Shown: positions 46,651-54,204 of the stretch, piece after piece
Layout of the letters: each line of letters starts with the position of its first letter
Position numbering within the stretch: position 1 is the first letter of the stretch
Source of the DNA: Sphingobacterium thalpophilum
GTDB lineage: Bacteria; Bacteroidota; Bacteroidia; Sphingobacteriales; Sphingobacteriaceae
Length of the DNA: 64,000 nt
Direction: 5' to 3'
Assembly (NCBI RefSeq): GCF_038396785.1
Contig: NZ_CP151087.1
Span: 496,001-560,000 of the forward strand
Translations under genes and position numbers: made by a program
Notes under the pieces: model-generated
Seen by the model: the letters and a program-made list of their open reading frames with translations, nothing else
What the model was told of the DNA's origin: nothing
Database searches by the model: none

Positions 46651-46795
46651 TACACGGCGAACAGAAATAGGAACAGGCGCTATTTTTTCGTCGAATAGAT
46701 TCTTTAGTTCGTCCGATTCATTTTCAATTCTATCGATATTTTTCGTTGTTCTTTTCCATAGACAGCACATTTGTTTACAATTTAAACGTATAACT

Positions 46796-46939
46796 ATGGA
46801 AAACATTGAAAATTTTTTAGCGGAGGATTTTGTATTGGATGTACAAACTGTCTGCGTGGTCGAACCGATCTCATTTTTTGATTTTGATGATATGGAACTG
46901 GTAACTATTAAGACAGTTGCATCTTCAAAAGTAATATAA
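46796..46939 (+). CDS. Probable lanthipeptide-type precursor peptide with an FxLD leader box (47 residues)
   Basis: A 47-residue peptide from ATG 46796 to TAA 46937-46939. The first half is acidic and carries AEDFVLDVQ (about residues 9-17), close to the F-N/D-L-D box that class I lanthipeptide dehydratases bind. The second half has two Thr, four Ser and one Cys in a mostly hydrophobic/acidic stretch (TVCVVEPISFFDF and TIKTVASSKVI pieces), with candidate dehydration sites. It is followed by a hairpin and then the regulator and dehydratase genes on the same strand. Assignment as the substrate is inference from position and motif. Confidence 0.6.
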   Translation: MENIENFLAEDFVLDVQTVCVVEPISFFDFDDMELVTIKTVASSKVI

Positions 46940-46949
46940 AAGAGGATAA

Positions 46950-46985
46950 TGCTGTGAAGGCGTTCTGGTAGGCGCCTTTACAGCA
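46950..46985 (+). terminator. Hairpin between the precursor peptide and the regulator gene
   Basis: TGCTGTGAAGGCG at 46950-46962 pairs with CGCCTTTACAGCA at 46973-46985 (13 bp, one G-U, 10-nt loop), 10 bp after the peptide stop. The downstream T content is only moderate, so it fits an attenuator or mRNA-stabilising hairpin that lets the peptide be made in excess over the enzyme genes, as is common in RiPP operons. Confidence 0.6.
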
Positions 46986-47026
46986 ATCGTCTTTATTGAC
47001 TACTAAATAAAAAAAGAACCGAGTAT

Positions 47027-47395
47027 ATGACTTCACCCAAGCTTAAATGTATTCTCATTGAGGATGAACCCCTGGCGACAAAAAAGATAGTTGAATACAT
47101 TCACATGTTTCCAGATCTTCAATTGATAAAGATGGTTGAAGACATTGAAAATCCAGCATTATTTAGTCATGATCTAAAATCTGCAGACATCCTATTCCTC
47201 GATCTCATTGTTAGCGGCGGTAATATTAATACACTTGCCGAATTGATCGCTGATATTCCTATCCTGATCATTACGTCCGCTGTGTCACGCTGGCATTATC
47301 CGGAATTTATCAAAAACAGAAAGCATTTTGCGCTACAAAAACCAATTTCGCCCGAAATGTTTCAGTCCAGTATAAAACAAGTCATGCAATACTAG
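47027..47395 (+). CDS. Receiver-only response regulator
   Basis: A 122-residue CheY-like protein with no output domain. Acidic pocket residues are in LIEDE (about 10-14), the phosphorylation site is LFLDL (Asp about 59), the conserved Ser/Thr is in IITSAVS (about 84-90) and Lys in LQKPIS (about 104-109). All four switch positions are present. It sits between the precursor peptide and the dehydratase, 12 bp before the latter, suggesting a regulatory or phospho-relay role in that operon. Confidence 0.85.
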   Translation: MTSPKLKCILIEDEPLATKKIVEYIHMFPDLQLIKMVEDIENPALFSHDLKSADILFLDLIVSGGNINTLAELIADIPILIITSAVSRWHYPEFIKNRKHFALQKPISPEMFQSSIKQVMQY

Positions 47396-47407
47396 TCCTA
47401 CTAATTC

Positions 47408-47602
47408 ATGTCTTTATTCCACTTATCCGATTACTTTCTTCTGCGTACGCCGCTGCTTCCAGCTGCATTTGCCGTTGATCTTTTAACGATTAAAGAGAGA
47501 CATGAAATAGAAGAGAAACTGCGTCATTTGTTTCAAAATGAGCAATTAAAAGAAGCCCTATTTCTGGCAAGCCCAGCCTTCTCGGTAGAAGTTCAAAAAT
47601 AG
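47408..47602 (+). pseudogene. LanB-type dehydratase, N-terminal fragment ending at an in-frame amber codon
   Basis: 64 residues from ATG 47408 to TAG 47600-47602. The sequence FLLRTPLLPAAF and EALFLASPAFSVEV is the typical start of lantibiotic dehydratases. The next fragment (47633-50518) is in the same frame, separated only by TAG and ten codons, and continues exactly the expected alignment. A single base change (TGG, Trp, to TAG) would explain it. Whether the gene is dead, phase-variable or suppressed by readthrough cannot be decided here. Confidence 0.75.
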
Positions 47603-47632
47603 CTTGAATACAAGAAAGAGAGCAGCTCAAAA

Positions 47633-50518
47633 ATGATCGCTTCACTACTCAAATATGCGATTAGGATGAGCACCAGAAGTACGCCTTTCGGTTTATTCGC
47701 AGGGGTATCTTTTGGAAATATTGCCGTCTCCGAAAAAAAGGTATCGTTAGTTAGGACTAATGCGAATAAAGCTGTATTAAAACTGGACGCCACCATTTTG
47801 ACAGGAATTATTGAACAGCTATCAAAAGACAAAAGAATTTACAGTCAACTCTATTATCGTATCAATCCGACCTTATACTTAGATGGTAAATATTACAAAT
47901 ATTATCAAAAAGTGAAAAATGGGAAGAAAGGACAGCATATCCTGAAACGCATAAGGCTTACCCCAGTTTTGGATCGAGTCATCCAATACTTTGAACGTAA
48001 TAAGAGAACCAGCCACTATCAATCGTTAATCGATCTGCTGCAAGGTCTTGGAGCATCAACAACCCATGCGCCCCTATTCGTCAATAACCTCATCAGCCTT
48101 GGAATCATATCTTCTGAATTACAGCCCAATGTAATTGGCCGAGGTTATCTGGATAGCCTGATAACGACGCTTGAAAGAGTGGATAAGGCGGAAAATTATT
48201 TAAATCCTTTATTAACGATAAAAAGATGGCTTCATAGTTCTCAATCTATCATTGAGACCAGAACCGCCATCCTTAAATTATTGCAGCCTTTGGCTCCAGA
48301 TCTCGATATGACCAATTCGTTACAGGGGGATCTCCTCATGGGGATGGAAGAAAATAATTTATCAGATACCGCATTAAATCACATAAGAGATCAATTTCAG
48401 GATTTACTACCACTTTGCAGCCAGGCTAAGTTAACAGATTTTGACCAGTTTAGAGCTGCGTTCTCTGTTAAATATGAAGATAGAATGGTCCCGCTAACGA
48501 CAGCTCTAGACCCCGATATTGGGATTGGTTACGGACGTCAAGAAGGTGTTTACAATATAACGGATGAAATACTCGGGGATGTTAAAAACATCACTCCGAC
48601 GGGCGAAAAAAAATATGGGGACCACCATTATCAAGATCTGGTCATTGAAAAATTTGTAGCAAGTGTAAAAAATCAATTCACCGAAATTCGGCTGACCGGC
48701 AAAGATCTAGATCATATCGCTAAACAGCGTAAACGAACAGTTCATACTATCCCTTCTTCATTCTATGCCATCGGCAATCTCCTTAGAAGTTCATATCAGG
48801 AAAATTTATTCTTCAATCTAGGTACTATTGGTGGTTCGTCATCAGGAAACTTAATTTCCAGATTTGCACATTTGGATGAAGAATTGCATAACAAATTAAA
48901 AGAATCGGCCAACAAAGAGCAACAGCAGTTTCCCAATGCAATACTTGCCGAGATTTGTCATTACCCAGACAATAATGCTGGTAATATAATTTATAGACCT
49001 GCGCTGCGAAAGACATCAATTTGTCTAAGCCCAACAATCGACGAAGAACAAGAGCAAATTGATGTTAATGACTTATACCTGTTCCTTAAAGAACAGCGTC
49101 TAATCTTGTGGTCCAAGAAATTCAATAAAATGGTTATCCCCCGTTTGACGACGGCCCACAATTTTGAACAAGGTATGAATATTTACAAGTTTCTCGCAGA
49201 TTTTCAGTTCCAAAATAATAGGTTGGATCTTTCCTGGAATTGGGGAATTATGAAAGAGCAGCGGAGGCTCCCAAGAATAAGCTACAAAAATATTATCTTG
49301 TCTAGAGCCCAGTGGCGAATTCAAAAAATAGCGAAATACCCCAGCAACCCTCAGGCTTTCATAAAAAATATACAAGCGGAGTTAGCAATCCCTGCAATGG
49401 TCATCATCAGCAGCGGCGATAATGAACTGTTGATAAATTTAGACAATCCTTTTTGCATAGAAATCATATTGGATCATATGTGCAAAAGAGAGACCATATT
49501 AACCGAATATATCCTGAATGACTATTCATCAATAGCCAGGGATAAAGATGGACATATTTTTGCCAACGAAATCATTATTCCAATAGAATCACAACAGGAG
49601 ACTTTCACAAATGAATCAGCTCCGCAAGACAATAACCTAAAAAGATGCTTCCCTTTGGGCAGTGAATGGCTTTACGCCAAGATCTATTGTGGTTTACATT
49701 TTGCAGACACCTTGTTAAAGGAAGTTTTCCCCATTATCGTAGCCACAATTAGTCAACAAAATGTCCTAAAAAAATGGTTTTTTATACGGTACAACGATCC
49801 ATCGCCCCACATTAGGTTTAGAGTTGAGCTTTCAGATCCAAGCCAGTATTATTTCGTTATATCCACGCTTAATACCCTACTGGAACAGTTTATTAAAGAT
49901 GGCCAGATATCAACGCTATCCTTTGACACTTATACACGGGAGATTGAACGCTATACCCCATTTTGTATGGAACTTAGTGAGGAGCTATTCTATCAACAGA
50001 GCGAAACGGTACTGAAGGTTATTCAACAAAGTACTTCAATCAATGATCGATGGCGCCTGGCTTTCGAAAATATTGAGTCGCTATTAGAAGCTGCAAAATT
50101 TACACTGATCGAGAAAAGAGATTTCTGCCTACAGATGAATACCCTTTATCAGCAAGAATTTGATAATAATAAAAACCTTTGGATTCATCTCAACAATAAG
50201 TTTAAAGAGAAAAAAGACTGGTTCGACAAACCTTTAGACAACCTAGAAGAATCGAAAAAGAAACTAAATGCACTTCAATACAGCATATTTAACACCTTAC
50301 AGAGCCATAACGAGCAAGATGAATTCAAGTCGGCTCGGACATCGTTACTATCAAGCTACATTCATATGTTTATTAATCGATTGTTCATGTCTGATCAACG
50401 CTTACATGAACTTGCCGTTTACCACTTTATGCTTGGCTATTATAAAATGCAAATTGGGAAACAGAAAGAACGTATGAATCCGATAAATTATAAGAGTCCC
50501 ATCTTCGCGAAAAGTTGA
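47633..50518 (+). CDS. LanB-type lantibiotic dehydratase, main part
   Basis: 961 residues from ATG 47633, continuing the frame of the fragment at 47408; joined, the protein is about 1036 residues, normal for a full-length LanB. It uses glutamyl-tRNA to glutamylate and then eliminate Ser/Thr side chains in a precursor peptide. The glutamylation domain begins YAIRMSTRSTPFGLFAG (residues about 9-25 here); a SpaB_C/thiopeptide-type elimination domain starts near SEWLYAKIYCG (about 680) with WFFIRYNDPSPHIRFRV and the FDTYTREIERY motif. No LanC, exporter or protease gene adjoins. It overlaps the LytTR gene tail by 31 bp. Confidence 0.85.
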   Translation: MIASLLKYAIRMSTRSTPFGLFAGVSFGNIAVSEKKVSLVRTNANKAVLKLDATILTGIIEQLSKDKRIYSQLYYRINPTLYLDGKYYKYYQKVKNGKKGQHILKRIRLTPVLDRVIQYFERNKRTSHYQSLIDLLQGLGASTTHAPLFVNNLISLGIISSELQPNVIGRGYLDSLITTLERVDKAENYLNPLLTIKRWLHSSQSIIETRTAILKLLQPLAPDLDMTNSLQGDLLMGMEENNLSDTALNHIRDQFQDLLPLCSQAKLTDFDQFRAAFSVKYEDRMVPLTTALDPDIGIGYGRQEGVYNITDEILGDVKNITPTGEKKYGDHHYQDLVIEKFVASVKNQFTEIRLTGKDLDHIAKQRKRTVHTIPSSFYAIGNLLRSSYQENLFFNLGTIGGSSSGNLISRFAHLDEELHNKLKESANKEQQQFPNAILAEICHYPDNNAGNIIYRPALRKTSICLSPTIDEEQEQIDVNDLYLFLKEQRLILWSKKFNKMVIPRLTTAHNFEQGMNIYKFLADFQFQNNRLDLSWNWGIMKEQRRLPRISYKNIILSRAQWRIQKIAKYPSNPQAFIKNIQAELAIPAMVIISSGDNELLINLDNPFCIEIILDHMCKRETILTEYILNDYSSIARDKDGHIFANEIIIPIESQQETFTNESAPQDNNLKRCFPLGSEWLYAKIYCGLHFADTLLKEVFPIIVATISQQNVLKKWFFIRYNDPSPHIRFRVELSDPSQYYFVISTLNTLLEQFIKDGQISTLSFDTYTREIERYTPFCMELSEELFYQQSETVLKVIQQSTSINDRWRLAFENIESLLEAAKFTLIEKRDFCLQMNTLYQQEFDNNKNLWIHLNNKFKEKKDWFDKPLDNLEESKKKLNALQYSIFNTLQSHNEQDEFKSARTSLLSSYIHMFINRLFMSDQRLHELAVYHFMLGYYKMQIGKQKERMNPINYKSPIFAKS

Positions 50519-51192
50519 TTACGATATTGTAAACCTATACCGAGTTCTGTCCCATTTTTCAGAATGACTTTACTTGCCTCAACACCCTTGATCTGTTTGA
50601 TATTGACAATATAGGACCGGTGCATACGAGCAAACATATCCCAAGGCAGTTCTGCTTCCATATCTTTCATGGTAGACAGCAACGTTTGCATACCTTCTAA
50701 CGTATAAATTTGAATGTAATCCCCCCAGGCTTTTAGATAGAAAATATCCGCCGGATCTATAAAAATAGTTTTGTTCCGATCCTTTATCTTAATAGCCTTT
50801 CTTTCACCCTGTGGGCCCCTTCTAGAAAACAAAATTGCCTTTTGGACTTTTTCAATTGCCTTGATCAAGCGCTCTTCCGTCAGGAGTGGCTTTAAGATAT
50901 AATCGATCACATCCAGCTCAAATCCATCGACCGCATACTCATAATGCCCAGTTATAAAAACAACAAATGGTGGATGAGCAAGTCCTTTGAGAAAGGTAAT
51001 TCCGTCCATTTCAGGCATATCTATATCCGACAAAATGAGATCTACCTCGTGCTGCCTTAAAATGTCAATTGCTTGCAATGGGCTCTCGAATACACCCAAT
51101 ACTTCGATCAGGCCTAATTTGGAAACTAATTTCTCCAGGCGACCTCTCGCAATAGGCTCATCTTCAATAAGGATAGTTTTAATTCCATTCAT
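50488..51192 (-). CDS. LytTR-type response regulator
   Basis: A 234-residue DNA-binding regulator. The receiver domain has LIEDEP (about residues 8-13), Asp56 in LSDIDMPEMDG and Lys in ILKPLLTEE; the C-terminal LytTR domain (about 135-234) shows FLKAWGDYIQIYT, MHRSYIVNIKQIK and the LGIGLQYRNQLF ending. The typical partner of such regulators, a LytS-type kinase, is encoded 28 bp upstream on the same strand. It converges with the dehydratase gene, overlapping its 3' end by 31 bp. Confidence 0.93.
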   Translation of the reverse strand: MNGIKTILIEDEPIARGRLEKLVSKLGLIEVLGVFESPLQAIDILRQHEVDLILSDIDMPEMDGITFLKGLAHPPFVVFITGHYEYAVDGFELDVIDYILKPLLTEERLIKAIEKVQKAILFSRRGPQGERKAIKIKDRNKTIFIDPADIFYLKAWGDYIQIYTLEGMQTLLSTMKDMEAELPWDMFARMHRSYIVNIKQIKGVEASKVILKNGTELGIGLQYRNQLFAKMGLL

Positions 51193-51220
51193 AAGTACTT
51201 CGCAACCCGTTGCTTTGGTG

Positions 51221-52264
51221 CTACGGCTCTGTTTCCGAATGTAAAGTTACAACAAGATTAACACTAAATACACCCTCCTGCGACTTTATTTCCAAATTGT
51301 GATTATGAGGATAATGAAGTTCCAGTCGTTTTTTTACATTTTCTATCCCTAATCCGCCGATATAATTTTCTGGTTTTGAAAGTTCTCTATACGCATTAGC
51401 CACGTGCATATATACCGTATCATCCTTCACCTTAATGTCTATGGATATCCATCCCGCCGAAGAACTTAGCCGAGGGCCGTGTTTGAATGCATTTTCTACA
51501 AACGGAAAAAAGATCAAAGGAACCATCATGCAGTTTTCGTCATCAGCTGCTAAATTTAGACTGATCTGCACGGTCTCGCTATAGCGTAACTTTTCCAATT
51601 CAACATAATCTTTTAGCAATTGAAATTCGCGACTAATTTCTATCCTGGGTTGATTACTTTCATGCAGTAAATACACCATAATACTACTTAAACGCATCAT
51701 ATTTTCGCCGCCTCTTTCATCATGATCGGATACCAGCACATAGATACTATAAAGTGTATTAAGTAAAAAATGTGGGTTAATCTGGTATTTTAGAAAGGCA
51801 AGTTCCAACTGGACATTGTTCAATTCCAGTGCTGAATTTTTCAATTCGAGTTTCATTTTTGAATTTCTGACAGACATAAATGCCTGTACAATTTTTACAG
51901 TCAATGGCAGCGCCACCAAAAAAATAAAATCCAACAAATAATCGCTAATGGAAGAAAGACGAAAAGCACCAAAGATTCCTTGACTTAATATTATTTCAAG
52001 ATAGCTTGACAGGCGAACATCTGGTGTTAGATATTTCAACGTTAATAGGGCAGCAAAGTAACTTAGAAACGACCACCAGGCGTAAATAAACAACAACCAT
52101 AATATACATAATACAAACTTCCCTGGAATAAACCACCGCGGAATGATGATATATGCTGTCACATAAAATATTGTCAACAAAGAAAAGACGTCCTTTACAA
52201 ACAAAATCCAGGAATTATCAATATCTATCCGCTGATAGGAAATGAATTGCATTCCCAAAACCAA
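51221..52264 (-). CDS. LytS-type sensor histidine kinase, N-terminus out of frame
   Basis: 347 residues from TTG 52264 (ATG 52252 is also possible). After about three visible membrane helices comes the His_kinase dimerisation region with ELAFLKYQINPHFLLNTLYS (phospho-acceptor His near residue 165) and an HATPase_c domain with PFVENAFKHGPRLS and the GGLGIENVKKRL G-box. The normal first helix and start are not in this frame: upstream, ATG 52344-52346 or 52335-52337 begins a kinase-like N-terminus in another frame that meets a stop after the heptamer tract at 52255-52281. See the separate repeat entry. Confidence 0.85.
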   Translation of the reverse strand: MVLGMQFISYQRIDIDNSWILFVKDVFSLLTIFYVTAYIIIPRWFIPGKFVLCILWLLFIYAWWSFLSYFAALLTLKYLTPDVRLSSYLEIILSQGIFGAFRLSSISDYLLDFIFLVALPLTVKIVQAFMSVRNSKMKLELKNSALELNNVQLELAFLKYQINPHFLLNTLYSIYVLVSDHDERGGENMMRLSSIMVYLLHESNQPRIEISREFQLLKDYVELEKLRYSETVQISLNLAADDENCMMVPLIFFPFVENAFKHGPRLSSSAGWISIDIKVKDDTVYMHVANAYRELSKPENYIGGLGIENVKKRLELHYPHNHNLEIKSQEGVFSVNLVVTLHSETEP

Positions 52265-52281
52265 AAACCAAAAACCAAAAA
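52255..52281. repeat. Heptamer tract (CCAAAAA x3, plus CCAAAA) at the 5' end of the kinase gene
   Basis: Plus strand: CCAAAA at 52255-52260, then CCAAAAA at 52261-52267, 52268-52274 and 52275-52281. On the kinase strand this encodes part of the first membrane helix. With three perfect units the upstream start is in a different frame from the kinase body and ends at a TGA about 44 codons in; removing one 7-bp unit makes the start and the body continuous. Such heptamer tracts are prone to slipped-strand change. Confidence 0.75.
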
Positions 52282-52346
52282 CACAAATGAAGAATAATAC
52301 GTTTCCCCGTATTGTAATTTTGGAAAAACCTGTTCATAGATAGCAT
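52282..52346 (-). other. Out-of-frame 5' end of the kinase gene
   Basis: From ATG 52344-52346 the minus strand reads MLSMNRFFQNYN and then TGKRIILHLCFWFLV, exactly the polar start plus first helix expected of a LytS-type kinase, before running into the heptamer tract and the wrong frame. The kinase frame itself has no ATG, GTG or TTG in this stretch. Confidence 0.65.
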
Positions 52347-52833
52347 ACTTTTCAATAATATCAGTCTAATATAATGATATCCTTTAGTTTGTGGTAGTCT
52401 GACTTTTCAAGTGATAACGCAAAAAGACATTTCTGCGACAAAAAACAACAACCTTTAACGCTAACAATCTGAATATATCCCTATTAGGATCTGAGCAAAT
52501 CAAAAAAACAGAAATACGCACAAAACAATAAAATTGTAACAAATATATTGCTTTAAAATGAATATGATTTTTAGCGTGCCCGCAACAGCTCGTTCATCCA
52601 GCAAATAAAGTAATTTGCTATATTATCAATATAGAAAAGCGTTATCTATAATTTCAATTTAGTTGGTAATTTTCAAAACTTACCTAATAAGGTAAATATA
52701 ATGCGTAGCAATCACTAAAATATTTATTTACAAACATAAGTTGTCCATAAATGAACGATTGGTGGGGTTTGCAAAAAATTATTGCGATCTTCCGTATATT
52801 TAATTTTATAGAACCCACATAAACAACAATTAG
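52347..52833. other. AT-rich intergenic region, no gene seen
   Basis: About 490 bp between the kinase start and the DinB gene. Strongly AT-rich, with no convincing coding frame or RNA fold. A weak Bacteroidetes-like promoter (TTTG at 52768-52771, TATATTTA at 52795-52802, spacing 23 nt, slightly long) may serve the DinB gene; the kinase promoter should lie near 52360-52420 on the other strand, but I see no clear TAnnTTTG there. Confidence 0.35.
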
Positions 52834-53286
52834 ATGTCAACTACTTTTATGCAGCTTTGGTTATATAATAACTGGGCCAATACAGCACTACTGGATAAAC
52901 TGAAAAGTGAAGGCGAAAAAGTACCTCATTCTTGCAAACGGCTCTTTAGCCATATTGTCAATGCTCAGATTATTTGGTTAAGTCGATTAACTGGTGAAAA
53001 ACCGCCTGTTGGTGTTTGGGATGAGCACAGTATCATTGATTGCCAAAGGTATCACGATTTAGCTTCAGAAGGATTTGGGCAGCAGATTCAGCGCAGAAAT
53101 GATATGGACGATGAAATTGTCAATTATACAAACACACAGCATCAGGATTTTCATAATAAGGCCAACGACATTCTGTTACACGTCTTTAATCATGGCACCT
53201 ATCACAGAGCGCAAATAGCAAGCGAAATGCGAAAAAATGGGATTGAGCCTATCAACACAGATTATATCACTTTTGTTCGCACATAA
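52834..53286 (+). CDS. DinB family protein
   Basis: A 150-residue four-helix-bundle protein of the DinB/YfiT type. The metal ligands expected of the family are His near HIVNAQIIW (about 48), and the C-terminal HVFNHGTYHRAQI (two His about residues 126 and 130), with LWLYNNWANTALLDKL at the start. These may be thiol S-transferases or hydrolases; the substrate is unknown. Single gene. Confidence 0.9.
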   Translation: MSTTFMQLWLYNNWANTALLDKLKSEGEKVPHSCKRLFSHIVNAQIIWLSRLTGEKPPVGVWDEHSIIDCQRYHDLASEGFGQQIQRRNDMDDEIVNYTNTQHQDFHNKANDILLHVFNHGTYHRAQIASEMRKNGIEPINTDYITFVRT

Positions 53287-53453
53287 CAGTACTGTAATCA
53301 GACGCTACTGTAGTCTGATTACAAACAAAGTAGTTTATTGAACCGCCGATTTGTTCCAAATGATAAATATAAAATTTTGATCTAGTCAATTCGACCTATC
53401 CTACACATCCTGTAATTGGCGGACTAGACCTTCTATAATATTGGAGAATACCT

Positions 53454-53461
53454 TAAATTTG
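53454..53461 (+). promoter_or_regulatory. TAnnTTTG box just upstream of the OsmC gene
   Basis: TAAATTTG ends 7 bp before ATG 53469, a perfect match to the -7 box. I see no TTG at the right distance upstream. If used, the mRNA would have a leader of only a few bases. Confidence 0.35.
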
Positions 53462-53468
53462 AAACATA

Positions 53469-53939
53469 ATGAGTTACAAACATATCTTTAAAGCGTCCTT
53501 AACTTGGAACCATCCTGAACAGCCAAGTGCTATGGGTTCAAAAATTTATACAAAGAGCCATCACATCGCGATCGAAGGGAAAGCTGACCTGCAAGTTTCC
53601 GCAGCAAAAGCATTCAAGGGTGACCCCGCATTGTACAATCCGGAAGATTTGCTACTTAGCAGCCTGATTTCTTGCCACATGATGTCCTATTTATACGTCT
53701 GCTCGAAAAATAGCATCGAGGTTTTATCCTATACGGACAATGCTATCGCTACCCTTGAAACGGATGGAGATGGAAGTGGTCGTTTTACAGAAGTTACATT
53801 ACACCCCGAGGTTCTCATCACAAATGAATTCCAGATAGAGCTTGCTTTATCGCTACATGCCCAAGCAAATAAACTGTGCTTTATTGCGAATTCATGTAAT
53901 TTCGATATACAACACCGTCCCAAATGTAAAGCCATCTAG
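53469..53939 (+). CDS. OsmC family protein
   Basis: A 156-residue OsmC/Ohr-like protein with two motifs expected of the redox Cys pair: NPEDLLLSSLISCHMMSYLY (Cys about 69) and ANKLCFIANSC (about 137), suggesting peroxidase activity on organic hydroperoxides, although the exact Cys positions for catalysis cannot be proved by eye. Single gene with a close promoter box. Confidence 0.88.
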   Translation: MSYKHIFKASLTWNHPEQPSAMGSKIYTKSHHIAIEGKADLQVSAAKAFKGDPALYNPEDLLLSSLISCHMMSYLYVCSKNSIEVLSYTDNAIATLETDGDGSGRFTEVTLHPEVLITNEFQIELALSLHAQANKLCFIANSCNFDIQHRPKCKAI

Positions 53940-54192
53940 TCAAAAAAAAGCCGGCACTTTTACGATGTGGGATTGCCCATCAATCATGTAAACACACGAA
54001 AAAAACTAGTATCCTCTACTATAGCAGCATAACGTACAAACACGTATTGAATGCTTCTCAACAAAAATGGGATTAGCATAGAACTTATTGAAAGAAAAAA
54101 GCCCCCTAATATCGGTTTGTTAACACAACCGAAAATATAACACGCAGCACAAATTAGTAATTAAATAACAAACAAGTTTTTAAGGATTTCAT

Positions 54193-54200
54193 TACTTTTG
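54193..54200 (+). promoter_or_regulatory. TAnnTTTG box 4 bp before the Tet-type MFS start
   Basis: TACTTTTG lies at 54193-54200, with ATG at 54205. No convincing TTG -33 element is seen. With normal -7 to start spacing the transcript would be essentially leaderless. Confidence 0.3.
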
Positions 54201-54204
54201 AATC

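Noticed and set aside
46558..46806. 82-residue minus-strand reading frame across the RiPP precursor region
   Set aside because: It has some protein-like composition but no recognised family, overlaps the plus-strand peptides, and would start inside the FxLD peptide gene. Kept only as a reason for caution.
52252..52264. TTG 52264 as the true start of the histidine kinase
   Set aside because: It would remove most of the first membrane helix, while a proper start and helix exist just upstream in another frame across the repeat tract.
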